Notes: a model not told the origin generated them from the letters alone. A stretch of DNA of 41,241 nucleotides from an uncultured Gammaproteobacteria bacterium (GCA_947259175.1 CAMYKW010000046.1:1-41241), one strand, 5' to 3'; counted from the first letter of the stretch, positions 1 to 8,861 are shown. Program-made: numbers and translations.

Positions 1-2613
1 TTGGAGCTTGCCTTTCGCTTTGACGGACTGGGGATGCTGTTTGCCTACCTCATCATTGGTATCGGACTGTTGGTCATTTTATATGCCCGCTACTACCTCA
101 AACCCGAAGACGCTACCGGTCGTTTCTACGCCTTTTTGTTGCTGTTCATGGGTGCAATGCTGGGGGTGGTGCTATCCGAGAATCTGATACTGCTGCTCGT
201 GTTTTGGGAGCTCACCAGCCTGGTTTCGTTTCTGCTCATCGGCTACTGGCGGCAGGAAGCGGAAGCCCGCCGCGGCGCGCGCCTTGCGCTGTTCATCACC
301 GGCAGCGGGGGATTGGCCCTGCTCGCCGGGATCCTCCTCCTCGGTCACATGGCCGGCAGTTTTGCGCTCAGCGATGTGCTGCGGGCCGGTTCAACGATCA
401 AGGCGCATCCTCTATACGAAGTCACCCTGTTTCTGATCCTGCTCGGTGCGTTCACCAAGTCGGCACAGTTCCCCTTCCACTTCTGGCTGCCCCACGCAAT
501 GGCCGCGCCCACGCCCATCAGCGCCTACCTGCATTCGGCCACCATGGTGAAAGCGGGTATCTTCTTGCTTGCCCGGTTGTTCCCGGCATTATCCGGAACC
601 GAACCGTGGTTCGTTCTCGTGGGCGGTGCGGGGTTGATCACGCTGGTGATGGGCGCCTACCACGCACTTTGGCAGCACGACCTCAAGGGGCTGCTCGCTT
701 ACTCGACGATCAGTCATTTGGGCCTCATCACTTTGTTATTCGGTCTAGGCACCAAACTTGGGGCCGTTGCCGGAGTGTTTCACATCATGAACCACGCAGT
801 GTTCAAGGCGTCGCTGTTCATGGCCGTTGGGATCGTCGATCATGAAACCGGGTCCCGGGACATGCGCAAGATCAACGGCATGTTCAAATACATGCCCTAT
901 ACCGCGGTGCTCGCCATGGTCGCCGCCGGCGCCATGGCGGGAGTGCCATTGCTCAACGGATTCATCAGCAAGGAAATGTTCTTCCAGGAGGCGGTGGACC
1001 TTGCCGCGATCGGTTACACCAGTTACCTGCTGCCTGCGGTTGCCGTGGTCGCCGGCATCGGCTCGGTGGCCTATTCGGCACGATTCATCCACGACGTGTT
1101 CTTCAATGGGGAACCCGTCGGACTCGCGAGAACGCCCCACGAACCTCCCCGCTGGATGAAGGTTCCGATCGAATTCCTGGTGGTGTTGTGCATCGCCGTG
1201 GGTGTCGCCCCGGCATACGTCGTGGGACCGGTGCTCGGCGCGATCGGCCGCGCCGTGGTGCAGTCCGGTCTTCCGGACTACAGCCTGAGTCTATGGCATG
1301 GGTTCAACCTGCCTTTCATGATGAGTCTGGTTGCCTTAGCCGGCGGCGTGGCGGTATATGCATATCGCCATCCGATCTTTGCGCTGCACGATCGCCTGTT
1401 CCCGCCTGTCAGTGGCCGCAACTTGACCGAGGCATTCCTCGACCGGCTGTTCCGGTGGGCGTTGCGTGCGAACGCGGCAATCGAGAATGGGTCACTGCAG
1501 CGTTATCTGTTTGTCCTCGTCACAAGCACGTTGGTGGTGGGGGTCTCGGCGTTTCGCGAGCAACCTTTGTTCGGCAGTGCGTCCACTCAGGCCGTCGACG
1601 CAGCCACGCTGGCGTTGGGGATGTTCTTGATCGCCGGCTCTGTCGCCTCCGTGGTATTTCACCGACAGCGTCTCGTCGCCGTAGCGGCCATTGGTGTCGT
1701 AGGGTTGATGGTTTCGTTGTTGTTTGCCCGATTCTCCGGGCCCGACATCGCCATGACGCAATTACTGGTGGAGTTCGCCACCGTGATCCTGATCATGCTC
1801 GCTTTGTTCTTCCTGCCGTGGACATCGCCCGTAGAATCTCGTCCGCTGAGGCGAGTGCGCGATGTCGCGCTCGGCACACTTGCCGGCGCCGGAACCGGGA
1901 CACTTTTGTATGCCATGTTGACGCGGCCGTTCCAAAGTATTTCCGATTTCTTTCTCGCTGAGGCCAAACCCGGCGGCGGCGGGACCAACGTCGTCAACGT
2001 CATTCTCGTCGATTTTCGCGGCTTCGATACCTTGGGTGAGATTACGGTGCTGGGCATCGCCGCGGTGGGGATCTGCGCCATGCTGGCGGACACGCACGTC
2101 ACTATCACCACAACCGACGAAAGCGGCCGTCCTTGGGCACAGGACAGGCATCCCCTGGTGCTCGCGGTCGTCGCACGGGTACTGCTGCCCTTTGCCCTCA
2201 TCGTCGCTGCGTACCTGTTCCTGCGTGGCCACAACCTTCCTGGAGGAGGATTTATTGCGGCGTTGGTTGTCGGCACTGCCCTGATTCTCCAATATATCTC
2301 GGACGGCTCGGCCGTGGCGCGAGAGCGCATCGGCTGGCGATACCGGACATTACTCGGCGCCGGCATACTCATCGCCGCGGCGACGGGCATCGGCAGCTGG
2401 GTGTTCGGCTATCCGTTTCTCACCTCATCGTTCGCGCACGTACATCTCCCCGTCATCGGCGAGTTCGAGCTCGCCACGGCCATGCTGTTTGATCTGGGTG
2501 TATTTGTGACCGTGGTCGCGACAGTGATGACTATGCTGGCCTACTTAGGTCAGTTGAATGCGCCGCTCGATACGCGCGCTGTAATCCGCCGCCGTCGGGC
2601 CGGGCAGGACTGA
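1..2613 (+). CDS. mrpA: Mrp/Pha-type Na+(K+)/H+ antiporter, fused subunits A and B (5' partial)
   Basis: Large membrane subunit of the multisubunit Mrp cation/proton antiporter, homologous to the NuoL-type proton channels of complex I. The visible protein opens in the middle of the family's early part (FRFDGLGMLF, then FMGAMLGVVL and FWELTSLVSFLLIGYW), about 70-80 residues after the usual MrpA start, so base 1 is the window edge and the TTG there is most likely an internal leucine codon. The proton-channel region (PFHFWLPHAMAAPTPISAYLHSATMVKAGIFLLAR) lies near residues 155-190. The last ~130 residues (VLLPFALIVAAYLFLRGHNLPGGGF) are an MrpB domain, giving the AB fusion typical of PhaAB systems in Proteobacteria. 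It overlaps mrpC by one base (TGATG) and heads a six-gene operon. Membrane location and Na+ or K+ export are family knowledge; ion specificity cannot be read from the sequence. Confidence 0.95.
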   Translation: MELAFRFDGLGMLFAYLIIGIGLLVILYARYYLKPEDATGRFYAFLLLFMGAMLGVVLSENLILLLVFWELTSLVSFLLIGYWRQEAEARRGARLALFITGSGGLALLAGILLLGHMAGSFALSDVLRAGSTIKAHPLYEVTLFLILLGAFTKSAQFPFHFWLPHAMAAPTPISAYLHSATMVKAGIFLLARLFPALSGTEPWFVLVGGAGLITLVMGAYHALWQHDLKGLLAYSTISHLGLITLLFGLGTKLGAVAGVFHIMNHAVFKASLFMAVGIVDHETGSRDMRKINGMFKYMPYTAVLAMVAAGAMAGVPLLNGFISKEMFFQEAVDLAAIGYTSYLLPAVAVVAGIGSVAYSARFIHDVFFNGEPVGLARTPHEPPRWMKVPIEFLVVLCIAVGVAPAYVVGPVLGAIGRAVVQSGLPDYSLSLWHGFNLPFMMSLVALAGGVAVYAYRHPIFALHDRLFPPVSGRNLTEAFLDRLFRWALRANAAIENGSLQRYLFVLVTSTLVVGVSAFREQPLFGSASTQAVDAATLALGMFLIAGSVASVVFHRQRLVAVAAIGVVGLMVSLLFARFSGPDIAMTQLLVEFATVILIMLALFFLPWTSPVESRPLRRVRDVALGTLAGAGTGTLLYAMLTRPFQSISDFFLAEAKPGGGGTNVVNVILVDFRGFDTLGEITVLGIAAVGICAMLADTHVTITTTDESGRPWAQDRHPLVLAVVARVLLPFALIVAAYLFLRGHNLPGGGFIAALVVGTALILQYISDGSAVARERIGWRYRTLLGAGILIAAATGIGSWVFGYPFLTSSFAHVHLPVIGEFELATAMLFDLGVFVTVVATVMTMLAYLGQLNAPLDTRAVIRRRRAGQD

Positions 2614-2942
2614 TGGAAGGATTGTTCGCCATCGTGGTAGGCGGGCTCGTTGCCTGCGGCGTCTACCTGCTGCTCCGCGCACGTACGTTTCCGGTCGTGC
2701 TCGGATTGACGCTGATCGGCTACGGCGTGAACGTTTTTCTGTTCGCCACCGGCCGCCTCGTTACCGGCAGCGCGCCGCTGGTGTTGCCCGTTATAAATTC
2801 GCCTCCGGATCCCCTGCCGCAAGCCCTGGTGCTCACCGCCATCGTCATCGGATTCGGTATGACGGCTTACCTTGTGGTGCTTGCGCTGAAGGCCTATGGC
2901 AAGTCCGGTTCTGACCACGTGGACGGGGGTCCGGCGGAATGA
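2613..2942 (+). CDS. mrpC: Mrp antiporter subunit C (NuoK-like)
   Basis: Small (109 residues) three-helix membrane subunit homologous to NuoK of complex I. The conserved stretch LGLTLIGYGVNVFLFATG sits at about residues 30-48 and the family signature DPLPQALVLTAIVIGFGMTA at about 70-90. The ATG start overlaps the stop of the AB subunit (TGATG), and its own stop overlaps the start of mrpD (ATGA), so translation is probably coupled along the operon. Length agrees with MrpC/MnhC/PhaC homologues. It is required for assembly of the antiporter in studied systems (family knowledge). Confidence 0.95.
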   Translation: MEGLFAIVVGGLVACGVYLLLRARTFPVVLGLTLIGYGVNVFLFATGRLVTGSAPLVLPVINSPPDPLPQALVLTAIVIGFGMTAYLVVLALKAYGKSGSDHVDGGPAE

Positions 2943-4438
2943 ATCATTGGATCATCGCCCCGATCATTGTTCCGCTGGTGGCCGGCGCCGCGTTGCTCGT
3001 GCTCCAAGGTGCGGAAGCACATACTAAGCGAGTCCTGAGTCTTTCAGCCACGACCGCACTGCTTCCGATCGCGCTGATGCTGCTCTCCGCGGCGGCCTCC
3101 GGCGAGCAGCAAACCTATTACTTAGGGGACTGGCCCGCCCCATTCGGAATCGTATTGGTGCTCGACCGTCTGACCGCGCTGATGCTCGTGTTGTCCGCGG
3201 TGCTGGCCTTAGCAAGTCTATTCTATGCGCTCGCGGGCGAAGATAAAAAACAGGAGGATTTTCACGCCCTTTTCCAGTTTCAACTACTCGGTATTAACGG
3301 CGCGTTCCTTACCGGCGATCTGTTCAATCTGTTCGTCTTTTTCGAGATCCTTCTGATCGCGTCCTACTGCCTGCTCGTATACGGCGGCGGCGCGCCGCGC
3401 ACACGGGCGGCGGTCCACTTCGTGATACTGAACCTGGCGGGCTCGTCCGTATTCCTGATCGCTCTGGGAGTCATCTATGGGACGTTGGGAAGCTTGAATA
3501 TGGCCGATGTGGCCGTCAAGGCGGCTTCCGCCGATCCGCACGATACGGGCCTCATCCGTACGGCCGGGCTGCTTTTGTTCGTGGTGTTCGCTTTGAAGGC
3601 AGCGCTCGTGCCGCTGGGTTTCTGGCTGCCATCCGCGTACCGCTCGGCAACGGCCCCCGTTGCCTGTCTTTTCGCCATCATGACTAAGGTCGGCGTCTAC
3701 GCCATCCTTCGCGTCCATACTTTGATCTTCGTTGACCCATCCGACGGCACATACTTGTTGGCGCCGTGGTTGCTGCCGCTCGCGCTGGCGACACTGGCTC
3801 TCGGCACGATTGGCGTAATCTCGGCCTCGGAATTGCGCACCACGGTCTCTTATCTGGTGGTGGTATCCGTGGGCACACTCCTCGCCGCGATTGGTTTGTT
3901 CTCTCGTGATGCGTTGATCGCAGCGCTGTTTTATCTCAGCCACAGCACCCTCGTTACCGGCGGCCTGTTTCTGCTCGCCGATTTGATCGCCGTTCAACGT
4001 GGTCGCGATGAAGCGCGATTGGATCGGCCGCGTGCCGTTCATCAACCCATACTGTTGGGCACGCTGTTTTTCATTGGCGCCGTCGCCGTATCCGGCTTGC
4101 CGCCGTTCGGTGGCTTCGCAGCCAAACTGTATATATTGAAGGCGGCCCAGGGGTCGGCGACTGCCCCTTGGTTCTGGGGAGCGATCTTGGTGTCGGGACT
4201 GTTGGTGATCGCGAGCCTGAGCCGCGCCGGCAGTGCTATCTTCTGGCGTACCAATCACAGTGCCGGCGAGGCGCACCCGGCACAACGCTGCCAGGCCGTA
4301 TCCACCGGCACCCTGCTCGCTGCGGCATTCCTGCTCATGGTGTTCGCAGCGCCAGTGCTCAACTATGCGGAAGCGACAGTCGAGCAGTTGCTGCACCCGT
4401 CCGGCTATATCGAGGCGGTGCTTTCCGATCGAGGTTAA
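2939..4438 (+). CDS. mrpD: Mrp antiporter subunit D (NuoM/N-like)
   Basis: 499-residue multi-spanning membrane protein of the proton-conducting Mrp/complex I family. Recognisable blocks are FQLLGINGAFLTGDLFNLFVFFE (about residue 110), with the glutamate used for proton transfer in this family, ALKAALVPLGFWLPSAYRSA (about 220) and VSGLPPFGGFAAKLYIL (about 385). Start overlaps mrpC by four bases (ATGA). The gene is followed after 12 bases by mrpE. Subunits A and D are the two antiporter-like channels of the complex; A carries the Na+ site in current models. No oddities seen. Confidence 0.95.
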   Translation: MNHWIIAPIIVPLVAGAALLVLQGAEAHTKRVLSLSATTALLPIALMLLSAAASGEQQTYYLGDWPAPFGIVLVLDRLTALMLVLSAVLALASLFYALAGEDKKQEDFHALFQFQLLGINGAFLTGDLFNLFVFFEILLIASYCLLVYGGGAPRTRAAVHFVILNLAGSSVFLIALGVIYGTLGSLNMADVAVKAASADPHDTGLIRTAGLLLFVVFALKAALVPLGFWLPSAYRSATAPVACLFAIMTKVGVYAILRVHTLIFVDPSDGTYLLAPWLLPLALATLALGTIGVISASELRTTVSYLVVVSVGTLLAAIGLFSRDALIAALFYLSHSTLVTGGLFLLADLIAVQRGRDEARLDRPRAVHQPILLGTLFFIGAVAVSGLPPFGGFAAKLYILKAAQGSATAPWFWGAILVSGLLVIASLSRAGSAIFWRTNHSAGEAHPAQRCQAVSTGTLLAAAFLLMVFAAPVLNYAEATVEQLLHPSGYIEAVLSDRG

Positions 4439-4450
4439 GGAGTCATCGCT

Positions 4451-4948
4451 ATGTCATCCATGAAACGCTGGTTGCCGCACCCCGACGTGAGCGCGGTGCT
4501 GCTCATTGTGTGGCTGCTGCTCAATCACACGGTCTCCATAGGACACCTGCTGCTTGGCGCCGTGCTCGGAGTTCTCATCCCGAAATTCACAAAGCGGTTC
4601 TTTCCGGAGCCGGTGTATATCAAGCGAGGCGCCGTACTGATACGCTTTGCCGCCACGGTCGCCTGGGACATCCTGGTTGCGAGCATTGCGGTCGCCCGAT
4701 TGACCCTCGACCCAAGGTCCAGACCCGCGCCGGGCTTTGCGCGTGTCTCGGTTTCTCTGGCGGACGATTTCGCCCTGACCGCTCTGGCCGGCACGGTTTC
4801 ATTGACGCCCGGCACCGTATCCGCACGCCTCAGCCCCGACCGCAAGCATCTACTCATCCATGTGCTGGACCTGGACGACGAATCGGCCTTGATCCAAGAC
4901 ATCAAACAGCGCTACGAGGCCCCCATCAAGGAGATCTTCCAATGCTGA
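4451..4948 (+). CDS. mrpE: Mrp antiporter subunit E
   Basis: 165-residue subunit with an N-terminal membrane region (WLLLNHTVSIGHLLLGAVLG, residues 17-37) and a cytoplasmic C-terminal half, as in MrpE/MnhE. The conserved sequence TVSLTPGTVSARLS and a following HVLD element lie near residues 117-140. Preceded by AAGGAG about 11 bases before the ATG, a strong ribosome binding site. The stop codon overlaps the first codons of mrpF (ATGCTGA), so E and F are translationally coupled. Length is normal. Confidence 0.95.
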   Translation: MSSMKRWLPHPDVSAVLLIVWLLLNHTVSIGHLLLGAVLGVLIPKFTKRFFPEPVYIKRGAVLIRFAATVAWDILVASIAVARLTLDPRSRPAPGFARVSVSLADDFALTALAGTVSLTPGTVSARLSPDRKHLLIHVLDLDDESALIQDIKQRYEAPIKEIFQC

Positions 4949-5211
4949 ATGTGAGTATCAATATTGCACTGACTATGTTGGCCCTCGCCATGGGATGCAA
5001 TCTCTGGCGCTTGTTGCGCGGGCCGGACGTCACCGATCGGGTGCTCGCGCTCGACACACTGTACATCAACGCCGTGGCGCTGCTGGTTCTGTTGGATACC
5101 GCAGACGGTAAACCCCTTTTTTACGAGGCGGCGATACTGATCGCGCTGCTGGGATTCGTCGGCACGGTCGCATTTGCCAAGTTTTTGCTTCGCGGCGACA
5201 TCATTGAATAG
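4942..5211 (+). CDS. mrpF: Mrp antiporter subunit F
   Basis: 89-residue, three-helix membrane protein. I chose the ATG overlapping the mrpE stop because the protein then begins MLNVSINIALTMLALAMG, exactly the size and start expected for MrpF; the same frame is open much further upstream but that part lies inside mrpD and mrpE and has no family similarity. The signature LLRGPDVTDRVLALDTL lies at residues 24-41, followed by the helix EAAILIALLGFVGTVAFAKFL. GGAG lies about 8 bases upstream. MrpF is needed for complex assembly and resembles bile-acid transport proteins described in Bacillus (family knowledge). Confidence 0.95.
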   Translation: MLNVSINIALTMLALAMGCNLWRLLRGPDVTDRVLALDTLYINAVALLVLLDTADGKPLFYEAAILIALLGFVGTVAFAKFLLRGDIIE

Positions 5212-5246
5212 CACTGTGACACCAACAAAACAAACGAGGACCGGCC

Positions 5247-5570
5247 ATGTTTGAATTTATCAGCGCGATTCTGATTTTGCTGGGCGCGAGCTTCGCGCTC
5301 ATCGGCTCAATCGGGCTCGTTCGCTTCCCGGACATCTATACCCGATTGCACGGGCCGACCAAGGTCACGACACTGGGTCTGGGAGGCTTGCTCCTGGGAA
5401 GCATGATATATATGTTTCTGCAGGGCGAAGGCGTCGCCGTTCGCGAGCTGCTGATTATTGGTTTTCTCTTCCTGACCGCACCCGTCAGCGCCCATCTGGT
5501 CGCCAAAGCGGCTCTTCATAGGCGCTGCCGGTCCGTGTGCGGGCTACCCGATCGCGATGCAGATTCGTAG
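5247..5570 (+). CDS. mrpG: Mrp antiporter subunit G
   Basis: 107-residue last subunit of the antiporter. The motif GSIGLVRFPDIYTRLHGPTK at residues 21-40 is diagnostic for MrpG/MnhG/PhaG, followed by the helices LGLGGLLLGSMIYMFLQ and ELLIIGFLFLTAPVSAHLVAKAA. It starts 35 bases after mrpF with a GAGGA sequence about 11 bases before the ATG. With it the cluster holds a complete set of Mrp subunits in the order AB-C-D-E-F-G. No rho-independent terminator is evident after it. Confidence 0.94.
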   Translation: MFEFISAILILLGASFALIGSIGLVRFPDIYTRLHGPTKVTTLGLGGLLLGSMIYMFLQGEGVAVRELLIIGFLFLTAPVSAHLVAKAALHRRCRSVCGLPDRDADS

Positions 5571-5970
5571 ATAGCGAGGCGTGTATGGACTCCTCCTCGT
5601 TTGCAAGCATTTCTTTCGATAGCATAGCGGTACGACTGCCAACGTGTATCCGGTCTCTGAATGACATGTTGTCATGAATAAACGTCGGACCTCGATAGGA
5701 GATCATGGATTGGCGTGCCGCGATTGGAAATATCCCGTATTGATTGGCGAATTCCTAAATCAGCAGTCGACTACGCAAGCAATCAATAATTCGCCATGAA
5801 CACGTTACGCCGCGTACCACAGTACCGCGATGAAATGACACGTGGTGCCCGCCAGGCCTGCCTCGACATGGCCGGGAATACCCGGAGTGGGATTTAAGTA
5901 ACTCGACGCATTCTTGTTGCGCTTGAGTTTGTAATCTGCATTTTCAAAATTAAACCAAGGAAGTTTCAGC
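5571..5970. other. 400-base gap without a recognisable gene
   Basis: No ORF with family-like features, tRNA or clear terminator was seen. Only the final ~15 bases are informative: an AAGGAAG sequence before the GTG of the GAF-cyclase relic. Confidence 0.5.
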
Positions 5971-6631
5971 GTGTATCCTACGCCGATCAAAGAGGTCGAA
6001 CGCGTTGCTGCCATCGAATCCTATCACGTCATCGACACACCGCCCGAGGCGGCTTACGACGATATCGCCGAGCTGGCAGCACAGATCTGCCAGTGCCCGG
6101 TTGGCTTGATCAACATCATCGCTGACACGCGCGAGTGGCTGAAGGCAAAATGCGGGCTGATACCGGATATCTCATACTTACCACGGGGTACGACATGCTC
6201 GACCGCCATCTGTCAAAGCGACCTCCTGACCGTCACCGACCTCACAAAGGACGAGCGCTTCGCTAACCATGCGTTAGTTAAAGGCGCCCCCCATTTTCGT
6301 TTCTACTGCGGAACGCCATTGGTCAATAGCGAACCATGCCCTCGGAACGGTCTGTGTTTTCGATTTCAAACCACGGGAGTTGACCCCCGAGCAATCGGAA
6401 TCATTGCGGCGGGTCTCTCGCCAGGCTATGGCGCAGCTTGAATTGAGAATGCTTATATCAGAGAAGACACGATCTGACGAACTGCTTCTCAATATTCTTC
6501 CCACAAAGATCGCGGAAACGTTGAAAAGTGGAAATGAGGTTGAACCCGGATACTACGACTCGGTGACGATCATGTTAACCGACTTTAAGGGATTTACGCA
6601 CTCCTCTGAGACATTGGAACCACTTCGCTAG
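5971..6631 (+). pseudogene. GAF domain-class III nucleotide cyclase relic (frameshifted and truncated)
   Basis: The first frame (GTG at 5971, AAGGAAG upstream) encodes most of a GAF sensor domain: an N-terminal ERVAAIESYHVIDTPPEAAYDD motif, then ICQCPVGLINIIADTREWLKAK and FYCGTPLV. Near base 6332 the homology jumps to the +1 frame, where LGTVCVFDFKPRELTPEQSE, SRQAMAQLELRM and the cyclase entry LLLNILPTKIAETLKSG continue without a break; one base has been lost (or two gained) around 6330-6340. The reading then stops at 6631, right after the first catalytic block of the cyclase (IMLTDFKGFTHSSE). The rest of the catalytic domain, including the second metal-binding aspartate, is absent. The reading as a dead gene is firm; whether the parent made cAMP or cGMP cannot be told. 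Confidence 0.85.
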
Positions 6632-6681
6632 TACACTACACATACTGTCGACGCCGCTGGAATTGGCACGCAGGATGGAAT

Positions 6682-7461
6682 ATGCAGCGTTACAAGATTG
6701 TTCATCGCACTTATTATAATTTCTCCGCCGCTGTGCGGCTGGAACCTCACGCTTTGCGCCGGCATCGAGACGTGGATGACAATTCTGTTGCGATCGCGAC
6801 CTTCGAATTGTCTGCCAACCAGCTTTCGATTGAGAGCGAAGTCATCATTCAGCAGTATGACCAAGCTCCCCTCGATTTCCTGGTGGCCGATTATGCGGTG
6901 AACTACCCGTTTGACTACACCCCCGAGGACAGGGTTGTGTTGCTGCCCTATATGAAGGTCGCGACCCACAAAACCACGGGTCCGGTGCCTGAATGGATTG
7001 CGAATGTATGGCAGTCAGGAGAACGGCTTCAGACATACGCTTTGTTGCAACGCCTTAGCGGCCACATTCATGACACGTTGTCCTATCAAATACGCGAGGA
7101 ACCCGGTGTCCAAACTCCCGCAAAAACACTGTCATGCGGTAGCGGCTCGTGCCGTGATTTCGCGTGTTTGTTCATGGAAGCAGCGCGGCGCTTGGGTCTC
7201 GCTTCGCGTTTTGTCAGCGGTTACCTACACGCTCCACCCTCAACGGCCAATTTCGGTGCGACCCATGCCTGGGCCGAGGTGTACTTGCCAGGCGCGGGTT
7301 GGAAAGGGTTCGATCCGACCATCGGGGAAGTCGTAGGAACCAATCACATTGCTGTGGCGGTAGCAAGATTGCCCGATTCAGTGCCGCCAGTAGCCGGCTC
7401 GTTCGTCGGGCCCGCGGGAGCGAGCCTTGATGTGGGTGTATGGGTGACCGAGTTGTCGTAA
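6682..7461 (+). CDS. Transglutaminase-like family protein
   Basis: 259-residue protein with the bacterial transglutaminase-like N-terminal region (YKIVHRTYYNFSAAVRLEPH) and a transglutaminase core. The cysteine of the Cys-His-Asp triad is in CGSGSCRDFACLFMEAARRL (about residue 157), the histidine in THAWAEVYLPG (about 195) and the aspartate in GFDPTIG (about 212). Members are predicted cysteine proteases or amidases; substrates are unknown. AGGA lies 6-7 bases before the ATG. An apparent in-frame gap of about 20 residues exists between the RLEPHALR and HRDVDDNSVA segments, which in relatives are separated by a longer strand-rich stretch (from memory of the family). The catalytic residues are intact, so it may still be functional. 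It stands alone after the cyclase relic. Confidence 0.85.
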   Translation: MQRYKIVHRTYYNFSAAVRLEPHALRRHRDVDDNSVAIATFELSANQLSIESEVIIQQYDQAPLDFLVADYAVNYPFDYTPEDRVVLLPYMKVATHKTTGPVPEWIANVWQSGERLQTYALLQRLSGHIHDTLSYQIREEPGVQTPAKTLSCGSGSCRDFACLFMEAARRLGLASRFVSGYLHAPPSTANFGATHAWAEVYLPGAGWKGFDPTIGEVVGTNHIAVAVARLPDSVPPVAGSFVGPAGASLDVGVWVTELS

Positions 7462-7878
7462 AGCTCGATTCTGAGCGGGCGGATCAGCGGTTCCTCTTGG
7501 ACCAGTGGTGGGAGTTGGCGCATCCATAAGACTGAAGCTTTTATTGCCGGAGAGCATGAGCAGAACACACGTTCTGCGGTCGCGGGGCGTGCGTCACACA
7601 TGGGCTTTCGTGCCACCACACCTATCTATTTCACCACTCTAGGCGTATAGTGATTTTTAGTCCATGACCGGGCTGGCTCGTAAGAGCGGCTGCTGAAGCA
7701 CACGGCCCGTAAAGATATAGTGTTAAGTCTTCGTCTTTACTCCCCCCTCTCATCGGATATGGACAGGCGTCAGCTGCGTGTGGCATAGCTAACGGTAGCA
7801 AACGTCAAACCGCGTGTTCCATTCCGTCGGAAAAAACACGGCGCAGCGCGTTCAGCACCAATTTAGAAGGAATGACCT
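7462..7878. other. 417-base gap, no gene seen
   Basis: No convincing coding sequence. The last bases hold the AGAAGGA ribosome binding site for the gene at 7879, so a promoter for that secreted protein probably lies here, but I could not fix one. Confidence 0.4.
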
Positions 7879-8655
7879 ATGAGTAAAGTGCGACCACTAC
7901 GTGATATTTCCATGCACTCGTTGATTATGTTGGCGCTCCTGGCGACTGTGCCCGGCCTTGTGCTCGCCCAGAGCGGTAATGACAAGATACCGGAGAATGC
8001 CCACGCCAAGAGCTATGGGGACGGTTGGGAATGTGATCGAGGTTATCGAGAGGTCGATAAGGCTTGTGTCGCTATCAAGGTGCCTGCCAATGCGCACCCA
8101 ACAAATACGTCCTACGGACGCGGTTGGGAGTGTATTAGAGGTTATCTAGAGGTCGATGAGGCGTGCGCCGCCATCAAGGTACCTCCGAATGCTTATTTAA
8201 GTTCTTCCGGCGATAGTTGGAGCTGTGATCGCGGGTATCGAAGGATCGCCGAGGCTTGCGTCGACATCAAGGTGCCGGCAAATGCGTACCTGGCAAATAC
8301 GTCCTTCGGAGTCGGCTGGGAGTGCGATCGGGGGTATCGGGAAGTCGACAAGGCCTGCGTTGCCGTCAACGTGCCTAAGCATGCCTATTTGGACTTCTCC
8401 GGCGACAAATGGAAATGCGCGCGGGGGTATCGGGCGGTTGGCGAGGCTTGCGTCGCTGTCAAGGTGCCGGCCAATGCATACCTAACGAATACCTCCTACG
8501 GAAGCGGTTGGGAGTGCGCTCGGGGTTATCGGGAAGTCGATGAGGCCTGTGTCCCAGTGATAGTGCCGGAGAACGCTCACATCAATTATTCCGGACATGG
8601 TTGGGACTGCAACCAGCCTTACCGCAAGCGACAGGATGGGTGCACGCTGCTGTGA
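7879..8655 (+). CDS. Secreted protein of seven tandem cysteine/tryptophan repeats
   Basis: 258 residues: a signal peptide (hydrophobic SLIMLALLATVPGLVLA, cleavage near residue 31) followed by seven repeats of 31-33 residues filling the rest of the protein. The repeat consensus is V-P-x-N-A-[HY]-...-G-x-x-W-x-C-x-R-G-Y-x-x-x-x-x-A-C-V-x-[IV]. Each repeat has two cysteines nine to eleven residues apart, suggesting one disulfide per repeat. From repeat 2 on, longer units (N-T-S-Y-G-x-G-W) alternate with shorter ones (x-S-G-D-x-W), so the higher-order unit is a pair. The last unit ends in PYRKRQDGC. AGAAGGA sits before the ATG. I recognise the repeat as common in uncharacterised exported bacterial proteins, but no function is known to me. 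Probably extracellular or periplasmic. Confidence 0.85.
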   Translation: MSKVRPLRDISMHSLIMLALLATVPGLVLAQSGNDKIPENAHAKSYGDGWECDRGYREVDKACVAIKVPANAHPTNTSYGRGWECIRGYLEVDEACAAIKVPPNAYLSSSGDSWSCDRGYRRIAEACVDIKVPANAYLANTSFGVGWECDRGYREVDKACVAVNVPKHAYLDFSGDKWKCARGYRAVGEACVAVKVPANAYLTNTSYGSGWECARGYREVDEACVPVIVPENAHINYSGHGWDCNQPYRKRQDGCTLL

Positions 8656-8861
8656 CCACATTGTCTGAAAAAGAGAAGCAGTTAATGGAGCGATATGGGG
8701 TCAAATGTACACAGAAAACGGTGTACTTATACAAGCAATTCCGCTACGAAAACCTCAACGACGCACTTCGCTATGGTGAGATTGATACGCAGCGCGATCG
8801 AAAGGACACGCCACGTCCCACACAAATTGAAAGTGAGCTGATTTCGAACACGATACAATGA
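8652..8861 (+). CDS. Small conserved-looking hypothetical protein
   Basis: Short ORF of about 60-70 residues. The core LMERYGVKCTQKTVYLYKQF then YENLNDALRYGEID resembles small bacterial proteins of unknown function that start near LTEKEKELMEKYGI and carry a single tyrosine-rich strand-helix unit (recognition from memory, moderate certainty). Start is ambiguous: GTG 8652 overlaps the stop of the repeat protein (GTGA), TTG 8661 is next, and ATG 8685 has a purine-rich AAAGAGAAG in front. The first would imply translational coupling to the upstream gene. No function proposed. Confidence 0.55.
   Translation: MTTLSEKEKQLMERYGVKCTQKTVYLYKQFRYENLNDALRYGEIDTQRDRKDTPRPTQIESELISNTIQ

Noticed and set aside
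1-3. TTG at base 1 as the true start of the Mrp AB subunit
   Set aside because: The protein opens inside a conserved family segment, about 70-80 residues after the normal start, so it is a codon at the window edge.
3284-4396. 370-codon minus-strand open frame opposite mrpD
   Set aside because: Gln/Arg/Glu-rich shadow of a membrane-protein gene with no family-like sequence.
4168-4941. Upstream extension of the mrpF frame
   Set aside because: It overlaps mrpD and mrpE in another frame, lacks similarity, and mrpF has a proper start at 4942.
7879-8655. Repeat region as a CRISPR-like or DNA-level satellite array
   Set aside because: Repeats are coding, diverged at DNA level, ~93-99 bases long and directly adjacent without unique spacers.
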